DNA of 64,000 nt from Phocaeicola fibrisolvens (GCF_025567125.1 NZ_JAOQJI010000018.1:6069-70068), one strand, 5' to 3'; numbered from the stretch's first letter, positions 1 to 8,927 are shown. Numbers and translations are program-made. Notes: a model not told the origin generated them from the letters alone.

Positions 1-330
1 AATGGCCTTGGCAGAGTCGATGCTGCTGCCTCCTCCTAAGCCGACAACGAAGTCACATTTTTCTGTGCGGCAGATGGAAGCGGCTTCCATCACGTGTGCC
101 TTTATCGGGTTGGGCAGAATCTTGTCGAATACGACCGATTCCGTGTTGTTTTCTTGTAACAGTTCGATAACCTTGTTTAGGTAGCCGTATTTCTTCATGG
201 AAGTACCACAGGAGATGACAATCAGGGCTTTTTTACCTGGTAGTTTTTCTGTCGCTAACTTTCTTAACTCGCCACATCCGAACAAAATCTTGGTCGGAAT
301 GTATAGACTGAATACAGGATTTGCGTTCAT
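1..330 (-). CDS. Iron-containing alcohol dehydrogenase, N-terminal part (3' end outside window)
   Basis: The reverse strand from an ATG at 328-330 reads 110 codons without a stop to the window edge, beginning MNANPVFSLYIPTKILFGCG. The glycine-rich GGGSSIDSAKA near the cut end is the NAD(P)-binding signature of the iron-dependent (type III) alcohol dehydrogenase family, whose members are about 380-390 residues, so roughly the first 30 percent is present. The family oxidises alcohols or reduces aldehydes in the cytoplasm with NAD(P)H and a bound Fe or Zn ion. The metal ligands lie in the missing part. The substrate cannot be told; butanol-dehydrogenase-like members are common in gut Bacteroidales. 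It lies downstream of pnp in the same direction but behind a terminator, so it is probably a separate transcript. Confidence 0.88.
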   Translation of the reverse strand, partial: MNANPVFSLYIPTKILFGCGELRKLATEKLPGKKALIVISCGTSMKKYGYLNKVIELLQENNTESVVFDKILPNPIKAHVMEAASICRTEKCDFVVGLGGGSSIDSAKAI

Positions 331-434
331 AATATAACCGTTTAAAGTTCGTTTACCCAAAAATACGAAAATAAAAGCAGAATGGATGAGGAGGTGTGTT
401 AAAAATCGCTTTTATATTATGAGGTAGGGGGTAT

Positions 435-463
435 AAAAAAAGGCTGCCTCATGGCAGCCTTTT
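435..463 (-). terminator. Intrinsic terminator of pnp
   Basis: A perfect 8-bp stem (AGGCTGCC / GGCAGCCT) with a TCAT loop lies just past the pnp stop. On the minus strand it is followed by a run of six or seven U. It separates pnp from the dehydrogenase gene. Confidence 0.85.
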
Positions 464-486
464 ATGAAAAGTACGCTTAAAGCGGA

Positions 487-2679
487 TTATTCTTTGTCTT
501 TGTGGTCCTTGTGGTTCTGCTGAGGACGACGTTCCCGTTTCGGGTGGTTCTCTGTCATACCTTCCGGTTTCGGAAGCAATGCTTTGTGTGACAGTTTGAA
601 CTTGCCTGTCTTCGGATCGATGTCCAACAGTTTCACTTCGATTTCGTCTCCTTCTTTCAAACCGGTTTCTTCGATGGTTTCAAAGCGCTTCCAGTCGATT
701 TCAGAGATGTGCAGCAGACCGTCTTTTCCCGGGAGGAATTCAACGAAAGCACCGTAAGGCATGATAGAACGAACCTTACCAGTATATACTTCGCCTACTT
801 CCGGAACTGCTACGATAGCTTTGATCATGCGCAATGCATCATCGATGCACTTCTTGTTGGTACCGGCGATTTCGATGCGGCCTACACCGTCTACTTCTTC
901 AATCGTGATAGTAGCACCGGTTTCTTCCTGCATACCCTGGATAATCTTTCCGCCCGGACCGATTACCGCACCGATGAATTCTTTCGGAATGGTCATCGTT
1001 TCGATGCGTGGTGCATGCGGTTTCAGTTCAGGACGCGGTTCAGCGATGCATTCAGTCAGTTTGCCAAGGATGTATTCACGTCCCTGTTTTGCCTGCAGCA
1101 AGGCTTTTTCCAGAATATCGTAAGTCAGTCCGTCGCACTTGATATCCATCTGTGTGGCAGTGATACCGTCGCGAGTACCTGTTACCTTGAAGTCCATATC
1201 ACCCAGGTGGTCTTCGTCTCCCAGGATATCTGACAAGATAGCGTATTTATCTTCTCCGGCGTTCTTGATCAATCCCATCGCAATACCTGAAACCGGCTTA
1301 TTGATAGGTACACCTGCATCCATCAAAGCCAGTGTTCCGGCACAAACCGTAGCCATAGAAGATGAACCGTTAGATTCCAGAATATCAGAAACCACACGTA
1401 CGCAGTAAGGATAGTCAGCAGGAATCTGTCCTTTCAATGCGCGCCATGCCAGATGACCGTGACCGATTTCACGACGGCCTACACCACGCTGTGCCTTTGC
1501 TTCTCCTGTAGAGAACGGTGGGAAGTTGTAGTGCAACAGGAAGCGTTCCTTGTGCTGGTCGAGTACATCGTCTACAATCTTTTCGTCCATCTTGGTACCC
1601 AGTGTGACTGTACTCAAAGATTGAGTTTCACCACGGGTGAAGATAGCTGATCCGTGAGGACCCGGCAGCGGGCTGGTTTCACACCAGATAGGACGGATGT
1701 CGGTAGTGGCACGACCATCCAGACGTTTGCCTTCATCAAGGATGCAACGACGCATCGCTTCTTTTTCTACATCGTGGTAGTAACGGTCAATCATCGGACC
1801 CTTTTCTTCCAGTTCTTCTTCAGTGAACTGAGCCTTGAATTCGTCGCAGATAGCAGTGAAAGCATCTTCTCTTTCGTGCTTGTTCTTGTTGCCGGATTCT
1901 GCGATGGCGTATGCTTTTGCGTAGCAGGCATCATGTACGGCCTTACGCAGGTCTTCGTCGTTTTCTTCGTGGCAGTATTCACGTTTTACGGTCTTGCCGA
2001 CTTCTTCCATCAGTTCCATCTGCGCCTTGCAGTGAACCTTGATAGCTTCATGAGCGAACTTCATGGCTTCCAGCAAGTCCTGTTCAGAAACTTCTTTCAT
2101 TTCACCTTCTACCATCATGATGTTTTCATAAGTAGCGGCTACCATGATGTCCATATCGGCACGTTTCAAAGCTTCGAAAGTCGGGTCGATGACAAACTGT
2201 CCGTCGATACGGGCTACACGTACTTCTGAAATCGGACCTCCGAACGGAATGTCAGAAACAGCCAGTGCGGCAGAAGCGGCCAGACCGGCCAGTGCGTCCG
2301 GCATATCCACGCCGTCGGCAGAATAAAGTATGATATTTACGTAAACTTCAGCATGATAGTTGTCCGGGAACAGAGGACGCAACGCGCGGTCTACCAGACG
2401 GCAAGTGAGGATTTCGTAATCTGAAGCCTTTCCTTCACGTTTGGTAAAGCCACCCGGGAAACGTCCGAATGCGGAATATTTTTCTCTGTACTCTACCTGG
2501 AGAGGCATAAAATCTGTACCGGGAACTGCATCTTTTGCTGCACAAACAGTAGCCAGCAACATGGTGTTACCCATGCGTAGCATAACAGCACCATCTGCCT
2601 GTTTTGCCAGCTTTCCCGTTTCGAGTGTGATGGTTCTTCCATCATTCAGCTCGATCGTCTTAACAATAGGATTGATCAT
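487..2679 (-). CDS. pnp: Polynucleotide phosphorylase
   Basis: The 730-residue protein is full length for PNPase, the phosphorolytic 3'-5' exoribonuclease of RNA decay. Two RNase PH-like domains fill about residues 1-555, including FPGGFTKREGK in the first and GTRDGITATQMDIK in the second. A KH domain follows (about 567-628, with the GxxG loop in IGPGGKIIQ), then an S1 RNA-binding domain (about 629-700, GKVRSIMPYGAFVEF). The C-terminal tail is basic and rich in K, H and D. The start ATG at 2679 is followed at once by the conserved MINPIVKTIEL. A TATCTTTG box sits about 40 nt upstream. It is monocistronic, with a terminator at 435-463. Confidence 0.98.
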   Translation of the reverse strand: MINPIVKTIELNDGRTITLETGKLAKQADGAVMLRMGNTMLLATVCAAKDAVPGTDFMPLQVEYREKYSAFGRFPGGFTKREGKASDYEILTCRLVDRALRPLFPDNYHAEVYVNIILYSADGVDMPDALAGLAASAALAVSDIPFGGPISEVRVARIDGQFVIDPTFEALKRADMDIMVAATYENIMMVEGEMKEVSEQDLLEAMKFAHEAIKVHCKAQMELMEEVGKTVKREYCHEENDEDLRKAVHDACYAKAYAIAESGNKNKHEREDAFTAICDEFKAQFTEEELEEKGPMIDRYYHDVEKEAMRRCILDEGKRLDGRATTDIRPIWCETSPLPGPHGSAIFTRGETQSLSTVTLGTKMDEKIVDDVLDQHKERFLLHYNFPPFSTGEAKAQRGVGRREIGHGHLAWRALKGQIPADYPYCVRVVSDILESNGSSSMATVCAGTLALMDAGVPINKPVSGIAMGLIKNAGEDKYAILSDILGDEDHLGDMDFKVTGTRDGITATQMDIKCDGLTYDILEKALLQAKQGREYILGKLTECIAEPRPELKPHAPRIETMTIPKEFIGAVIGPGGKIIQGMQEETGATITIEEVDGVGRIEIAGTNKKCIDDALRMIKAIVAVPEVGEVYTGKVRSIMPYGAFVEFLPGKDGLLHISEIDWKRFETIEETGLKEGDEIEVKLLDIDPKTGKFKLSHKALLPKPEGMTENHPKRERRPQQNHKDHKDKE

Positions 2680-2717
2680 AAAAATTGATTTAATATTATT
2701 TCATCTAAAAAAGCGTA

Positions 2718-2725
2718 CAAAGATA
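2718..2725 (-). promoter_or_regulatory. Likely -7 box of the pnp promoter
   Basis: On the minus strand the sequence reads TATCTTTG, an exact match to the Bacteroidales -7 consensus TAnnTTTG, 38 nt upstream of the pnp start. The -33 element is weak: only a T-rich TTTTA is seen near 2741-2745. Confidence 0.6.
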
Positions 2726-2851
2726 GTGTTTTATTGTGGATAAAAGCAGGTATTTAGCTAAAAGTTTCAGGGTGAAGTGCTTTTTATCCAATTATTTGTG
2801 ACAAAAACTTCTAATTTCAGGGGTTTGATATTGGATTTATCTTTTAAAAAC

Positions 2852-2881
2852 TTTGTGGCATCGTGAAAAGCCGTATCTTTG
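2852..2881 (+). promoter_or_regulatory. Bacteroidales promoter for the thioredoxin-like lipoprotein gene
   Basis: A TTTG at 2852-2855 and a TATCTTTG at 2874-2881 are 18 nt apart, an exact consensus pair. The start codon is 50 nt downstream. Confidence 0.8.
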
Positions 2882-2930
2882 CACCTTGAATTTACATTTG
2901 AGTGTGAGATAAAAAAGAAAATAATCAGGT

Positions 2931-4076
2931 ATGAAAAAAAATACTTATCTGTTTGTAGCATTGTTGTCGGCGGGGTTGGTGGCCTGCAACAATGAACCTT
3001 CTTTCAAGGTAGAAGGAACCGTGGCCGGTGCGGCTGATAAAATGTTGTATCTGGAACAAACTGGTCTGGAAGGAATTGTGGCGCTTGATTCTGTCAAACT
3101 GGGTGACGGTGGGTCGTTCCATTTTTCCGAGGCTCGGCCGGATGCGCCGGATTTCTATCGGCTTCGTTTGGGTAACCAGGTAATTAATTTTGTGGTCGAT
3201 TCTACGGAAACGGTAAAGGTGAATGCAGATGCCAATGGATTTGCTACAGCCTATCAGGTGGAAGGTTCGGAAAACAACCAGAAGATTAAGGAACTGGTTT
3301 TACTGCAGGCAGATTTGCAGGATAAGGTAAACAAGCTGGGACGTTCCGGACTGCCGGCAGGCATCGCACAGGATAGTTTGGTATCATTGGTCAATGCCTA
3401 TAAGAATAATGTAAAGCGTAATTATATTTTTGCAGAACCCAATAAAGCGTATGCCTATTTTGCCCTGTTTCAGGAACTGAACGGGTATATGATATTCGAT
3501 CCGCTGACCAACAAGGAAGATGTGAAATGCTTTGCGGCAGTGGCTACCAGTCTGAATAATATGTATCCTCATGCTGACCGTTCCCGTAACCTTTACAATA
3601 TGGTCATCAAGGGGATGAAGAATACCCGCACACCTCAGGTGCAGAATGTCGATATTCCTGTGGATAAGATTAAGGAGACTTCTATCATCGATATTGAATT
3701 GAAGGATTTGAAAGGGAAAATCCATCATCTGACCGACTTGAAGGGAAAAGTGGTGCTGGTGGATTTCACAGCGTATGCTTCCGCCGTTTCGGGAGCCCGC
3801 AATCTGGCATTGCGCGAACTGTATGATAAATACGCTTCACAAGGGTTGGAGATTTATCAGATTTCCCTGGATGCGGACGAACATTTCTGGAAAACTGCGG
3901 CCGACAACCTGCCGTGGATTTGTGTGCGTGACCCGCAAAGTACCTATTCCACTTACTTAAGTCTGTATGGAGTGACGCAGTTGCCGACAGCTTTCTTGGT
4001 AAACCGCAACAACGAGCTGACCTTGCGTATTGATGAGAAGACCAATATGGAAGAAGCCATCAAGAAATTGTTGTAA
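2931..4076 (+). CDS. Thioredoxin-like lipoprotein (DUF4369 type), CxxC absent
   Basis: The 381-residue protein begins with a lipoprotein signal peptide ending LVAC (Cys19). Residues 25-110 resemble the DUF4369 beta domain that precedes TlpA/ResA-like thioredoxins in Bacteroidales. After a helical linker comes a thioredoxin-like fold (about 255-381) with KGKVVLVDF, a cis-Pro-type region VTQLPTAFLV and a QISLDAD strand. Where an active family member has WCGPC, this protein reads FTAYASAVSGAR (279-290), so neither redox cysteine is present. It is probably anchored in the cell envelope. Without the cysteines a disulfide oxidoreductase role is unlikely, and a binding or chaperone-like role is an inference. 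It has its own strong promoter. Confidence 0.85.
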   Translation: MKKNTYLFVALLSAGLVACNNEPSFKVEGTVAGAADKMLYLEQTGLEGIVALDSVKLGDGGSFHFSEARPDAPDFYRLRLGNQVINFVVDSTETVKVNADANGFATAYQVEGSENNQKIKELVLLQADLQDKVNKLGRSGLPAGIAQDSLVSLVNAYKNNVKRNYIFAEPNKAYAYFALFQELNGYMIFDPLTNKEDVKCFAAVATSLNNMYPHADRSRNLYNMVIKGMKNTRTPQVQNVDIPVDKIKETSIIDIELKDLKGKIHHLTDLKGKVVLVDFTAYASAVSGARNLALRELYDKYASQGLEIYQISLDADEHFWKTAADNLPWICVRDPQSTYSTYLSLYGVTQLPTAFLVNRNNELTLRIDEKTNMEEAIKKLL

Positions 4077-4102
4077 CATGTTGAAAAGCATGCATTGATA
4101 AA

Positions 4103-4134
4103 CTTGACTGGTATCATAAAAAGATTTATCTTTG
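4103..4134 (+). promoter_or_regulatory. Candidate greA promoter
   Basis: CTTG at 4103-4106 and TATCTTTG at 4127-4134 are separated by 20 nt, a good Bacteroidales pair. It lies 230 nt before greA, with a repeat element in between. Confidence 0.65.
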
Positions 4135-4164
4135 CCCCCAAGATATAAGACTCTGTGCAAGAGA

Positions 4165-4308
4165 GGCTGTATCAAAATAAAAATTGAATTGTCAGATTGT
4201 CATTCTGAACAAAGTGAAGAATCCGTTTGTTTATCTATTCATCTGGGGTTCGCTCTTCGTTCAGAATGACTTTACTTTTGTGATAGGCGGTTTTTATTTT
4301 GGACAGCC
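4165..4308 (+). repeat. MITE-like palindromic repeat element in the greA leader
   Basis: The element of about 144 bp has terminal inverted repeats: GGCTGT..CAAAATAAAAA at 4165-4183 and its near-complement at 4291-4308. Inside is a second inverted pair built on GTCATTCTGAAC (4199-4224 and 4247-4270), with the familiar extension GAAGTGAAGAATC. That inner motif is, from memory, a repetitive sequence dispersed in many bacterial genomes. It has no coding capacity worth calling. It could fold into a long hairpin in the greA transcript. Confidence 0.7.
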
Positions 4309-4364
4309 CTTTACTTTTATCGAAACAAATCAATTAATAACGAAAATATTTAAGGAGAAAAATT

Positions 4365-4829
4365 ATGGCTTACATGTCAGAAGAAGGCTATCAGAAGCTG
4401 GTGGCCGAATTGAAACACCTGGAATCAGTGGAGCGCCCGAAGATTGTCGCTGCCATTGCGGAGGCTCGTGACAAGGGTGACTTGTCGGAAAATGCAGAAT
4501 ACGATGCGGCAAAAGAAGCTCAAGGTATGCTGGAGATGAAGATCAACCAGTTGAAGGCAACCATCGGCGATGCCAAGATTATTGATACATCCAAATTGAA
4601 AACCGATACGGTACAGATTTTGAGCCGTGTGGAATTGAAGAACGTGAAGACCGGCATGAAGATGGCTTATACCATCGTATCCGAAAGCGAAGCCAATCTG
4701 AAGCAAGGCAAGATTTCCGTCAATACGCCGATTGCACAGGGTTTGCTGGGCAAGAAAGTGGGCGAAGTGGCAGAAATCACTATCCCGCAGGGAAAAATCT
4801 CATTGGAGATTACAGGTATATCATTTTAA
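4365..4829 (+). CDS. greA: Transcription elongation factor GreA
   Basis: The 154-residue protein is full length. GreA binds the secondary channel of RNA polymerase and stimulates cleavage of backtracked transcripts. The N-terminal coiled coil (about 10-75) carries the acidic tip in GDLSENAEYDAAKE, which includes the conserved DLSENAEY. The C-terminal FKBP-like domain ends with GKKVGEVAEITIPQG. The start at MAYMSEEGY gives the usual N-terminus; an alternative is the second Met three codons later. The HIT-family gene follows 53 nt downstream with a hairpin between. Confidence 0.97.
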   Translation: MAYMSEEGYQKLVAELKHLESVERPKIVAAIAEARDKGDLSENAEYDAAKEAQGMLEMKINQLKATIGDAKIIDTSKLKTDTVQILSRVELKNVKTGMKMAYTIVSESEANLKQGKISVNTPIAQGLLGKKVGEVAEITIPQGKISLEITGISF

Positions 4830-4833
4830 TTTG

Positions 4834-4865
4834 TAAGGCAGGTCTGCTCCGGCGGGCTTGCCTTA
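4834..4865 (+). terminator. Hairpin between greA and the HIT gene (weak terminator or attenuator)
   Basis: TAAGGCAGG and GGCTTGCCTTA pair with a G-U wobble and are followed only by TTTAA. The short T tract suggests partial termination at most, so the downstream gene may be read from the greA promoter. Confidence 0.45.
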
Positions 4866-4882
4866 TTTAATATTCTATCAAT

Positions 4883-5290
4883 ATGGCAACAATATTCAGT
4901 AAAATCATTGCAGGTGAGATTCCCAGCTACAAGGTGGCTGAGAATGACAAGTTTTATGCTTTCTTGGATATCAATCCGCTGGTAAAAGGACATACGCTGG
5001 TAGTGCCCAAACGGGAAGTGGATTACATTTACGACCTGAGTGATGACGAACTGGCTCAGATGCATGTGTTTGCCAAACATGTGGCACTGGCCATTCAGAA
5101 GGCTTTCCCGTGCAAGAAGGTGGGTGAAGCGGTCATCGGCCTGGAAGTTCCCCATGCACACATTCATTTGATTCCTATCCAGAAGGAATCGGATATGCTG
5201 TTCTCCAATCCCAAGCTGCAACTTTCTCAAGAAGAGTTTACCGCAATAGCCAAAGCCATCAACGAAGCTTGGAAAGCTGAAAGCAAATAA
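4883..5290 (+). CDS. HIT-family nucleotide-binding protein
   Basis: The 135-residue protein belongs to the histidine triad superfamily, which hydrolyses phosphoramidate or other alpha-phosphate bonds of purine nucleotides in the cytoplasm. The triad is seen as VPHAHIHLIP (His91, His93, His95), and the N-terminal IFSKIIAGEIPSYKV block is typical of the HINT/PKCI branch. The length is usual for the family. A strong terminator follows. The true cellular substrate of these bacterial proteins is generally unclear. Confidence 0.93.
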   Translation: MATIFSKIIAGEIPSYKVAENDKFYAFLDINPLVKGHTLVVPKREVDYIYDLSDDELAQMHVFAKHVALAIQKAFPCKKVGEAVIGLEVPHAHIHLIPIQKESDMLFSNPKLQLSQEEFTAIAKAINEAWKAESK

Positions 5291-5337
5291 TTTTCTTCTA
5301 AAAAAATACCTTAAATATAAAGTATTCTTCGTATTTT

Positions 5338-5391
5338 TCAGGTGTGGTTTCCAGAAAACTGAGATTTCTGGAAGCCGCACCTGATTTTTTT
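5338..5391 (+). terminator. Strong intrinsic terminator after the HIT gene
   Basis: A stem of about 20 bp (5338-5357 with 5364-5383, one wobble) has a 6-nt loop and a following T run at 5384-5391. Confidence 0.9.
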
Positions 5392-5410
5392 ATCGAAATA
5401 CTGTGTGCCT

Positions 5411-7786
5411 ATGTTTTACAAACGAATTGCTCCCTTTATCCTTTTCTTGTGTTTTGTGCTGAAAGTGTTTGCCGTTGAATACCAGATAAAAGGAACCGTG
5501 ATTGACAAATCCACTCGCCAACCGCTGGAGTTTGTGAACGTGCTGGTGGTGGGGTTGGGCATCGGCGCTTCGACCGACAGCAATGGAAACTTTACCATTA
5601 CGCAGGTGCCTCCGGGCATCTATCGCCTGCAGGCCTCGTTTCTGGGGTATAAAACGGCACTGACTCCCGAATACCGTGTGAACCATGTCACTCCCTATGT
5701 GCAGATTGAGCTGGAGGAAGAAAACACCTCCCTGAATGAAGTGGTGGTCACTGCTTCTCCATTTCAGAAAGTGGTGGAGAGTCCGGTCAGCCTGCGGGTC
5801 ATTGGTTTGCAGGAGATAGAGAAGGCTCCGGGTGCCAACCGCGACATCTCAAAGGTGGTGCAGAATTATCCGGGAGTGGCTTTTTCTCCCATCGGTTACC
5901 GTAACGATTTGATTGTGCGAGGCGGTGGGCCTTCGGAAAACCGTTTCTATCTGGATGGAGTGGAAATTCCGAACATCAATCATTTCAGTACCCAGGGAGC
6001 TTCCGGCGGGCCGGTCGGACTGATTGATGCCGACCTGATTCGTAGTGTGAAGTTTTACAGCGGGGCCTTCCCGGCCGACAGGGGCAATGCCCTGAGCAGT
6101 GTGTTGGATTTCAGTCTGCGCGATGGCGACATGGAGCGGAACTCCCTGAAAGCCACTTTGGGCGCTTCGGAAGTTTCTTTGAGTTCCAACGGGCACTTGG
6201 GCAAAAAGACCTCCTATCTGGTGTCGGTCCGCCAGTCCTACTTGCAGGCTCTGTTCAAGGTGTTGGGACTGCCTTTCTTGCCTGCGTATACTGATGCTTC
6301 CTTCAAACTGAAAACTCGTTTCGACAGTCACAATGAACTGACTTTGCTCGGACTGGGAGGTCTTGACCGCATGAAACTGAACTTGGGTATTGAAGGAGAA
6401 GATGCCGAATACATGCTCAGTTACCTTCCCAAGATAGAGCAGGAAACCTATACCGTAGGCGGGGTGTACCGGCATTATACCCCTATACACGTGCAGACCA
6501 TCGTGCTGAGTCAGAGCTATCTGAACAACCGGAACATTAAATACCGTAACAACGATGAAAGCAGTGAGGACAATCTGACGCTGCATCTGGGTTCCGTGGA
6601 ACAGGAAACCAAATTGCGAATGGAGAACACTTCCTCGTGGAGTGTGTGGAAGGTAAAAGCTGGTTTTGACCTGAACTATTCCCGCTACAAAAGCGATGAA
6701 TACCGGAAGATATTTGCCGATGCGCTTCGGGAATACAATTACCACACCGACCTCTCCCTTTGGCGGTGGGGACTGTTTGCTTCCATCGATTATGCGGCTC
6801 CCGACAAAAGTTTCACTGCTTCCATTGGCGTGCGTACCGATGGCAACAATTACAGCGACAAGATGAAAGAACTGTGGCGCCAGCTTTCTCCCCGTCTGTC
6901 CGTGTCTTATCGTCTGGCCGAAGGGCTGTTTCTGAGCGGTCATGTGGGGCTGTACTACCAGCTGCCTTCTTATACCGCCTTGGGCTTCAAGGGAGAAGCC
7001 GGAGACTACGTGAACAAACACCTGGATTACATCTCCGTGTCGCAGGAGAGTGTGGGGCTGTCCTGGACCCCTAATGAGAACATGGAGTTCTCGGTGGAAG
7101 GTTTCTACAAACTCTATGGAAACATGCTGTTCTCTTTGTCCGACCAGATACCCTTGTCGTGCAAGGGAAATGACTACGGGACGATTGGCAACGAAGCCCT
7201 TTCTTCCGAAGCCAAGGGACGTTCCTACGGAGCAGAACTGATGTTCAAATGGTTGTTGACACAGAAACTGAACCTTTCTTCTTCGCTGACTATTTTCAAA
7301 AGTGAGTTCAAGGACGGCAAGCAAGGCAGTTATGTGCCTTCCGCCTGGGACAACCGTTTCATCCTGAACGTGAGCGGTACTTACAATTTCCCCAAGCACT
7401 GGAGCCTGGGTGCCAAAGTCAGCTGCATCGGAGGTTCTCCGTACACTCCCTATGATGAGGCAAAATCGTCTCTGGTGGAAGCTTGGGATGTGCAGGGACG
7501 GGCTTATTACGACTACAGCCGTTACAACCAGGAGCGTCTCCCCGTGTTCGGACAGTTGGATGTGCGGGTAGACAAAACCTTTTATTTGAAGAAATGCATG
7601 CTGGGCTTTTACCTCGACATCCAGAACATCACAGCCAGCAAGCTGCGTCGGCCGGATGCCCTGATGAGTACGGGGCAGATTGAAAACCCTTCCGCTCCGT
7701 TGGCTGAACAGCGTTACGTCATGAAATCCATCCGTCAGGAAAGTGGCACCCTGCTTCCCACACTGGGTATTACTTTTGAATATTGA
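5411..7786 (+). CDS. TonB-dependent outer-membrane receptor (no SusD partner)
   Basis: The ATG at 5411 gives MFYKRIAPFILFL and a normal signal peptide ending near FAVEY; a GTG two codons upstream is less likely. The 791-residue protein has a carboxypeptidase-like beta-sandwich (about 25-110, IKGTVIDKSTRQPLEFVNV), then a plug domain (about 120-225, with IVRGGGPSENRFYLDG), then a beta-barrel ending in aromatic LGITFEY as outer-membrane barrels do. It is therefore a TonB-powered importer of the small-ligand kind rather than a SusC, which would be 200-300 residues longer and paired with SusD. The ligand is unknown; nothing next to it indicates iron, cobalamin or a glycan. Confidence 0.93.
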   Translation: MFYKRIAPFILFLCFVLKVFAVEYQIKGTVIDKSTRQPLEFVNVLVVGLGIGASTDSNGNFTITQVPPGIYRLQASFLGYKTALTPEYRVNHVTPYVQIELEEENTSLNEVVVTASPFQKVVESPVSLRVIGLQEIEKAPGANRDISKVVQNYPGVAFSPIGYRNDLIVRGGGPSENRFYLDGVEIPNINHFSTQGASGGPVGLIDADLIRSVKFYSGAFPADRGNALSSVLDFSLRDGDMERNSLKATLGASEVSLSSNGHLGKKTSYLVSVRQSYLQALFKVLGLPFLPAYTDASFKLKTRFDSHNELTLLGLGGLDRMKLNLGIEGEDAEYMLSYLPKIEQETYTVGGVYRHYTPIHVQTIVLSQSYLNNRNIKYRNNDESSEDNLTLHLGSVEQETKLRMENTSSWSVWKVKAGFDLNYSRYKSDEYRKIFADALREYNYHTDLSLWRWGLFASIDYAAPDKSFTASIGVRTDGNNYSDKMKELWRQLSPRLSVSYRLAEGLFLSGHVGLYYQLPSYTALGFKGEAGDYVNKHLDYISVSQESVGLSWTPNENMEFSVEGFYKLYGNMLFSLSDQIPLSCKGNDYGTIGNEALSSEAKGRSYGAELMFKWLLTQKLNLSSSLTIFKSEFKDGKQGSYVPSAWDNRFILNVSGTYNFPKHWSLGAKVSCIGGSPYTPYDEAKSSLVEAWDVQGRAYYDYSRYNQERLPVFGQLDVRVDKTFYLKKCMLGFYLDIQNITASKLRRPDALMSTGQIENPSAPLAEQRYVMKSIRQESGTLLPTLGITFEY

Positions 7787-7802
7787 GAATAAGACGACAT
7801 AA

Positions 7803-7848
7803 GAAAACGGTCTGCTTCTTTCTTCGAGGAAAGCGGCAGACCGTTTTC
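7803..7848. terminator. Bidirectional terminator between convergent genes
   Basis: An almost perfect 18-bp stem (7803-7820 with 7831-7848) begins with GAAAAC and ends with GTTTTC, so it can terminate both the receptor gene and the guanylyltransferase gene. Confidence 0.85.
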
Positions 7849-7880
7849 ATTATCTGAATGGACGGATTGCTTTTTGCGGG

Positions 7881-8927
7881 TTATGAGTATTGTTCTCCGA
7901 ATTTCATTTCCGCATCGTTGACGAACTTCCGGATAGCGTTCTGGTCGTCCTTCTTGCAGATGAGCAAGGCGTTCCCCTGTTCGGCAATCAGGTAGTTTTC
8001 CAAGTCCTGCACAACGACCAGTTTGTCCTTCGGCGTCATGATGATATTTCCCTTGCAGTTGTACAACAACGTGTTGCTGTGTGTAGTCACATTTTGGTTC
8101 TCATCCTTCGGTGAGGCATCGTAGAGCGAGTTCCACGTGCCGATGTCCGCCCATCCGAAGTCACACAATAACACGTACACATTGTTCGCCTTTTCCATGA
8201 TGCTGTAGTCGATGGAACTGTTCGGACATGTACTAAACTTTGGTATGTCACATTCCACTTGCGGACACACATCCGCCATCATTTCATGAAACGCTTTCAG
8301 GATGGTATTGACATGCCATACAAAGATGCCCGAGTTCCAGTAAAATTCATTGCTCTGTACGAACACTTCCGCAAATTCCCGCAGCGGTTTTTCGACGAAC
8401 GTTTTGACTTTATAGAAGTCTTCTTCCTTATCTTCTTCAGAAATCTGGATGTAGCCGTAACCCGTTTCCGGATAGCTGGGTTTGATGCCCAATGTCAGAA
8501 GCTTGTCCGTGCGGGAAGCAAATTCCAGTGATTTCAGGATATCCCGTTTGAACTCATCCATTTTGAGAATCAGGTGGTCGGACGGGGCGACGACGATACT
8601 TGCGTCGGGGTTGATTTTCTGGATGACATACGAAGCGTATGCGATGGCAGGAGCCGTATTTCGGTGTTCTTCCTCTACGATGAGCTGCGATTCCTTGAAG
8701 TCGGGGAGCGAGTTCAGCACCAGTTCCCTGTAATGCTGGTTGGTAGTGATGAAAATATTCTCCGCAGGAAGTATTTGCTTGTATCTTTCGTAAGTCTGTT
8801 GCAAGAGCGTCTGCCCAGTTCCAAAGAAGTCGAGGAATTGTTTGGGTAAGGCTTTGCGGCTATATGGCCAGAACCGACGCCCGGTTCCTCCGGCCATGAT
8901 GATGCAATAAAAATTCTTACTGTCCAT
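7881..8927 (-). CDS. manC: Mannose-1-phosphate guanylyltransferase (GDP-mannose pyrophosphorylase)
   Basis: The 348-residue protein makes GDP-mannose from GTP and mannose-1-phosphate for glycoconjugate and GDP-fucose synthesis. The nucleotidyltransferase signature GGTGRRFWPYSRKALPKQF is at residues 13-31. VAPSDHLI and FVEKP follow as in the family, and WNSGIFVW is the sugar-phosphate-binding region. The length matches the monofunctional Bacteroides enzyme; there is no C-terminal isomerase domain. It is convergent with the TonB receptor gene and transcribed alone. The symbol manC is used by function; rfbM is an equivalent name. Confidence 0.95.
   Translation of the reverse strand: MDSKNFYCIIMAGGTGRRFWPYSRKALPKQFLDFFGTGQTLLQQTYERYKQILPAENIFITTNQHYRELVLNSLPDFKESQLIVEEEHRNTAPAIAYASYVIQKINPDASIVVAPSDHLILKMDEFKRDILKSLEFASRTDKLLTLGIKPSYPETGYGYIQISEEDKEEDFYKVKTFVEKPLREFAEVFVQSNEFYWNSGIFVWHVNTILKAFHEMMADVCPQVECDIPKFSTCPNSSIDYSIMEKANNVYVLLCDFGWADIGTWNSLYDASPKDENQNVTTHSNTLLYNCKGNIIMTPKDKLVVVQDLENYLIAEQGNALLICKKDDQNAIRKFVNDAEMKFGEQYS

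Noticed and set aside
5849..7399. 516-codon open frame on the minus strand
   Set aside because: It lies wholly inside the TonB receptor gene, antisense, and has no family motifs; it is a shadow of codon bias.
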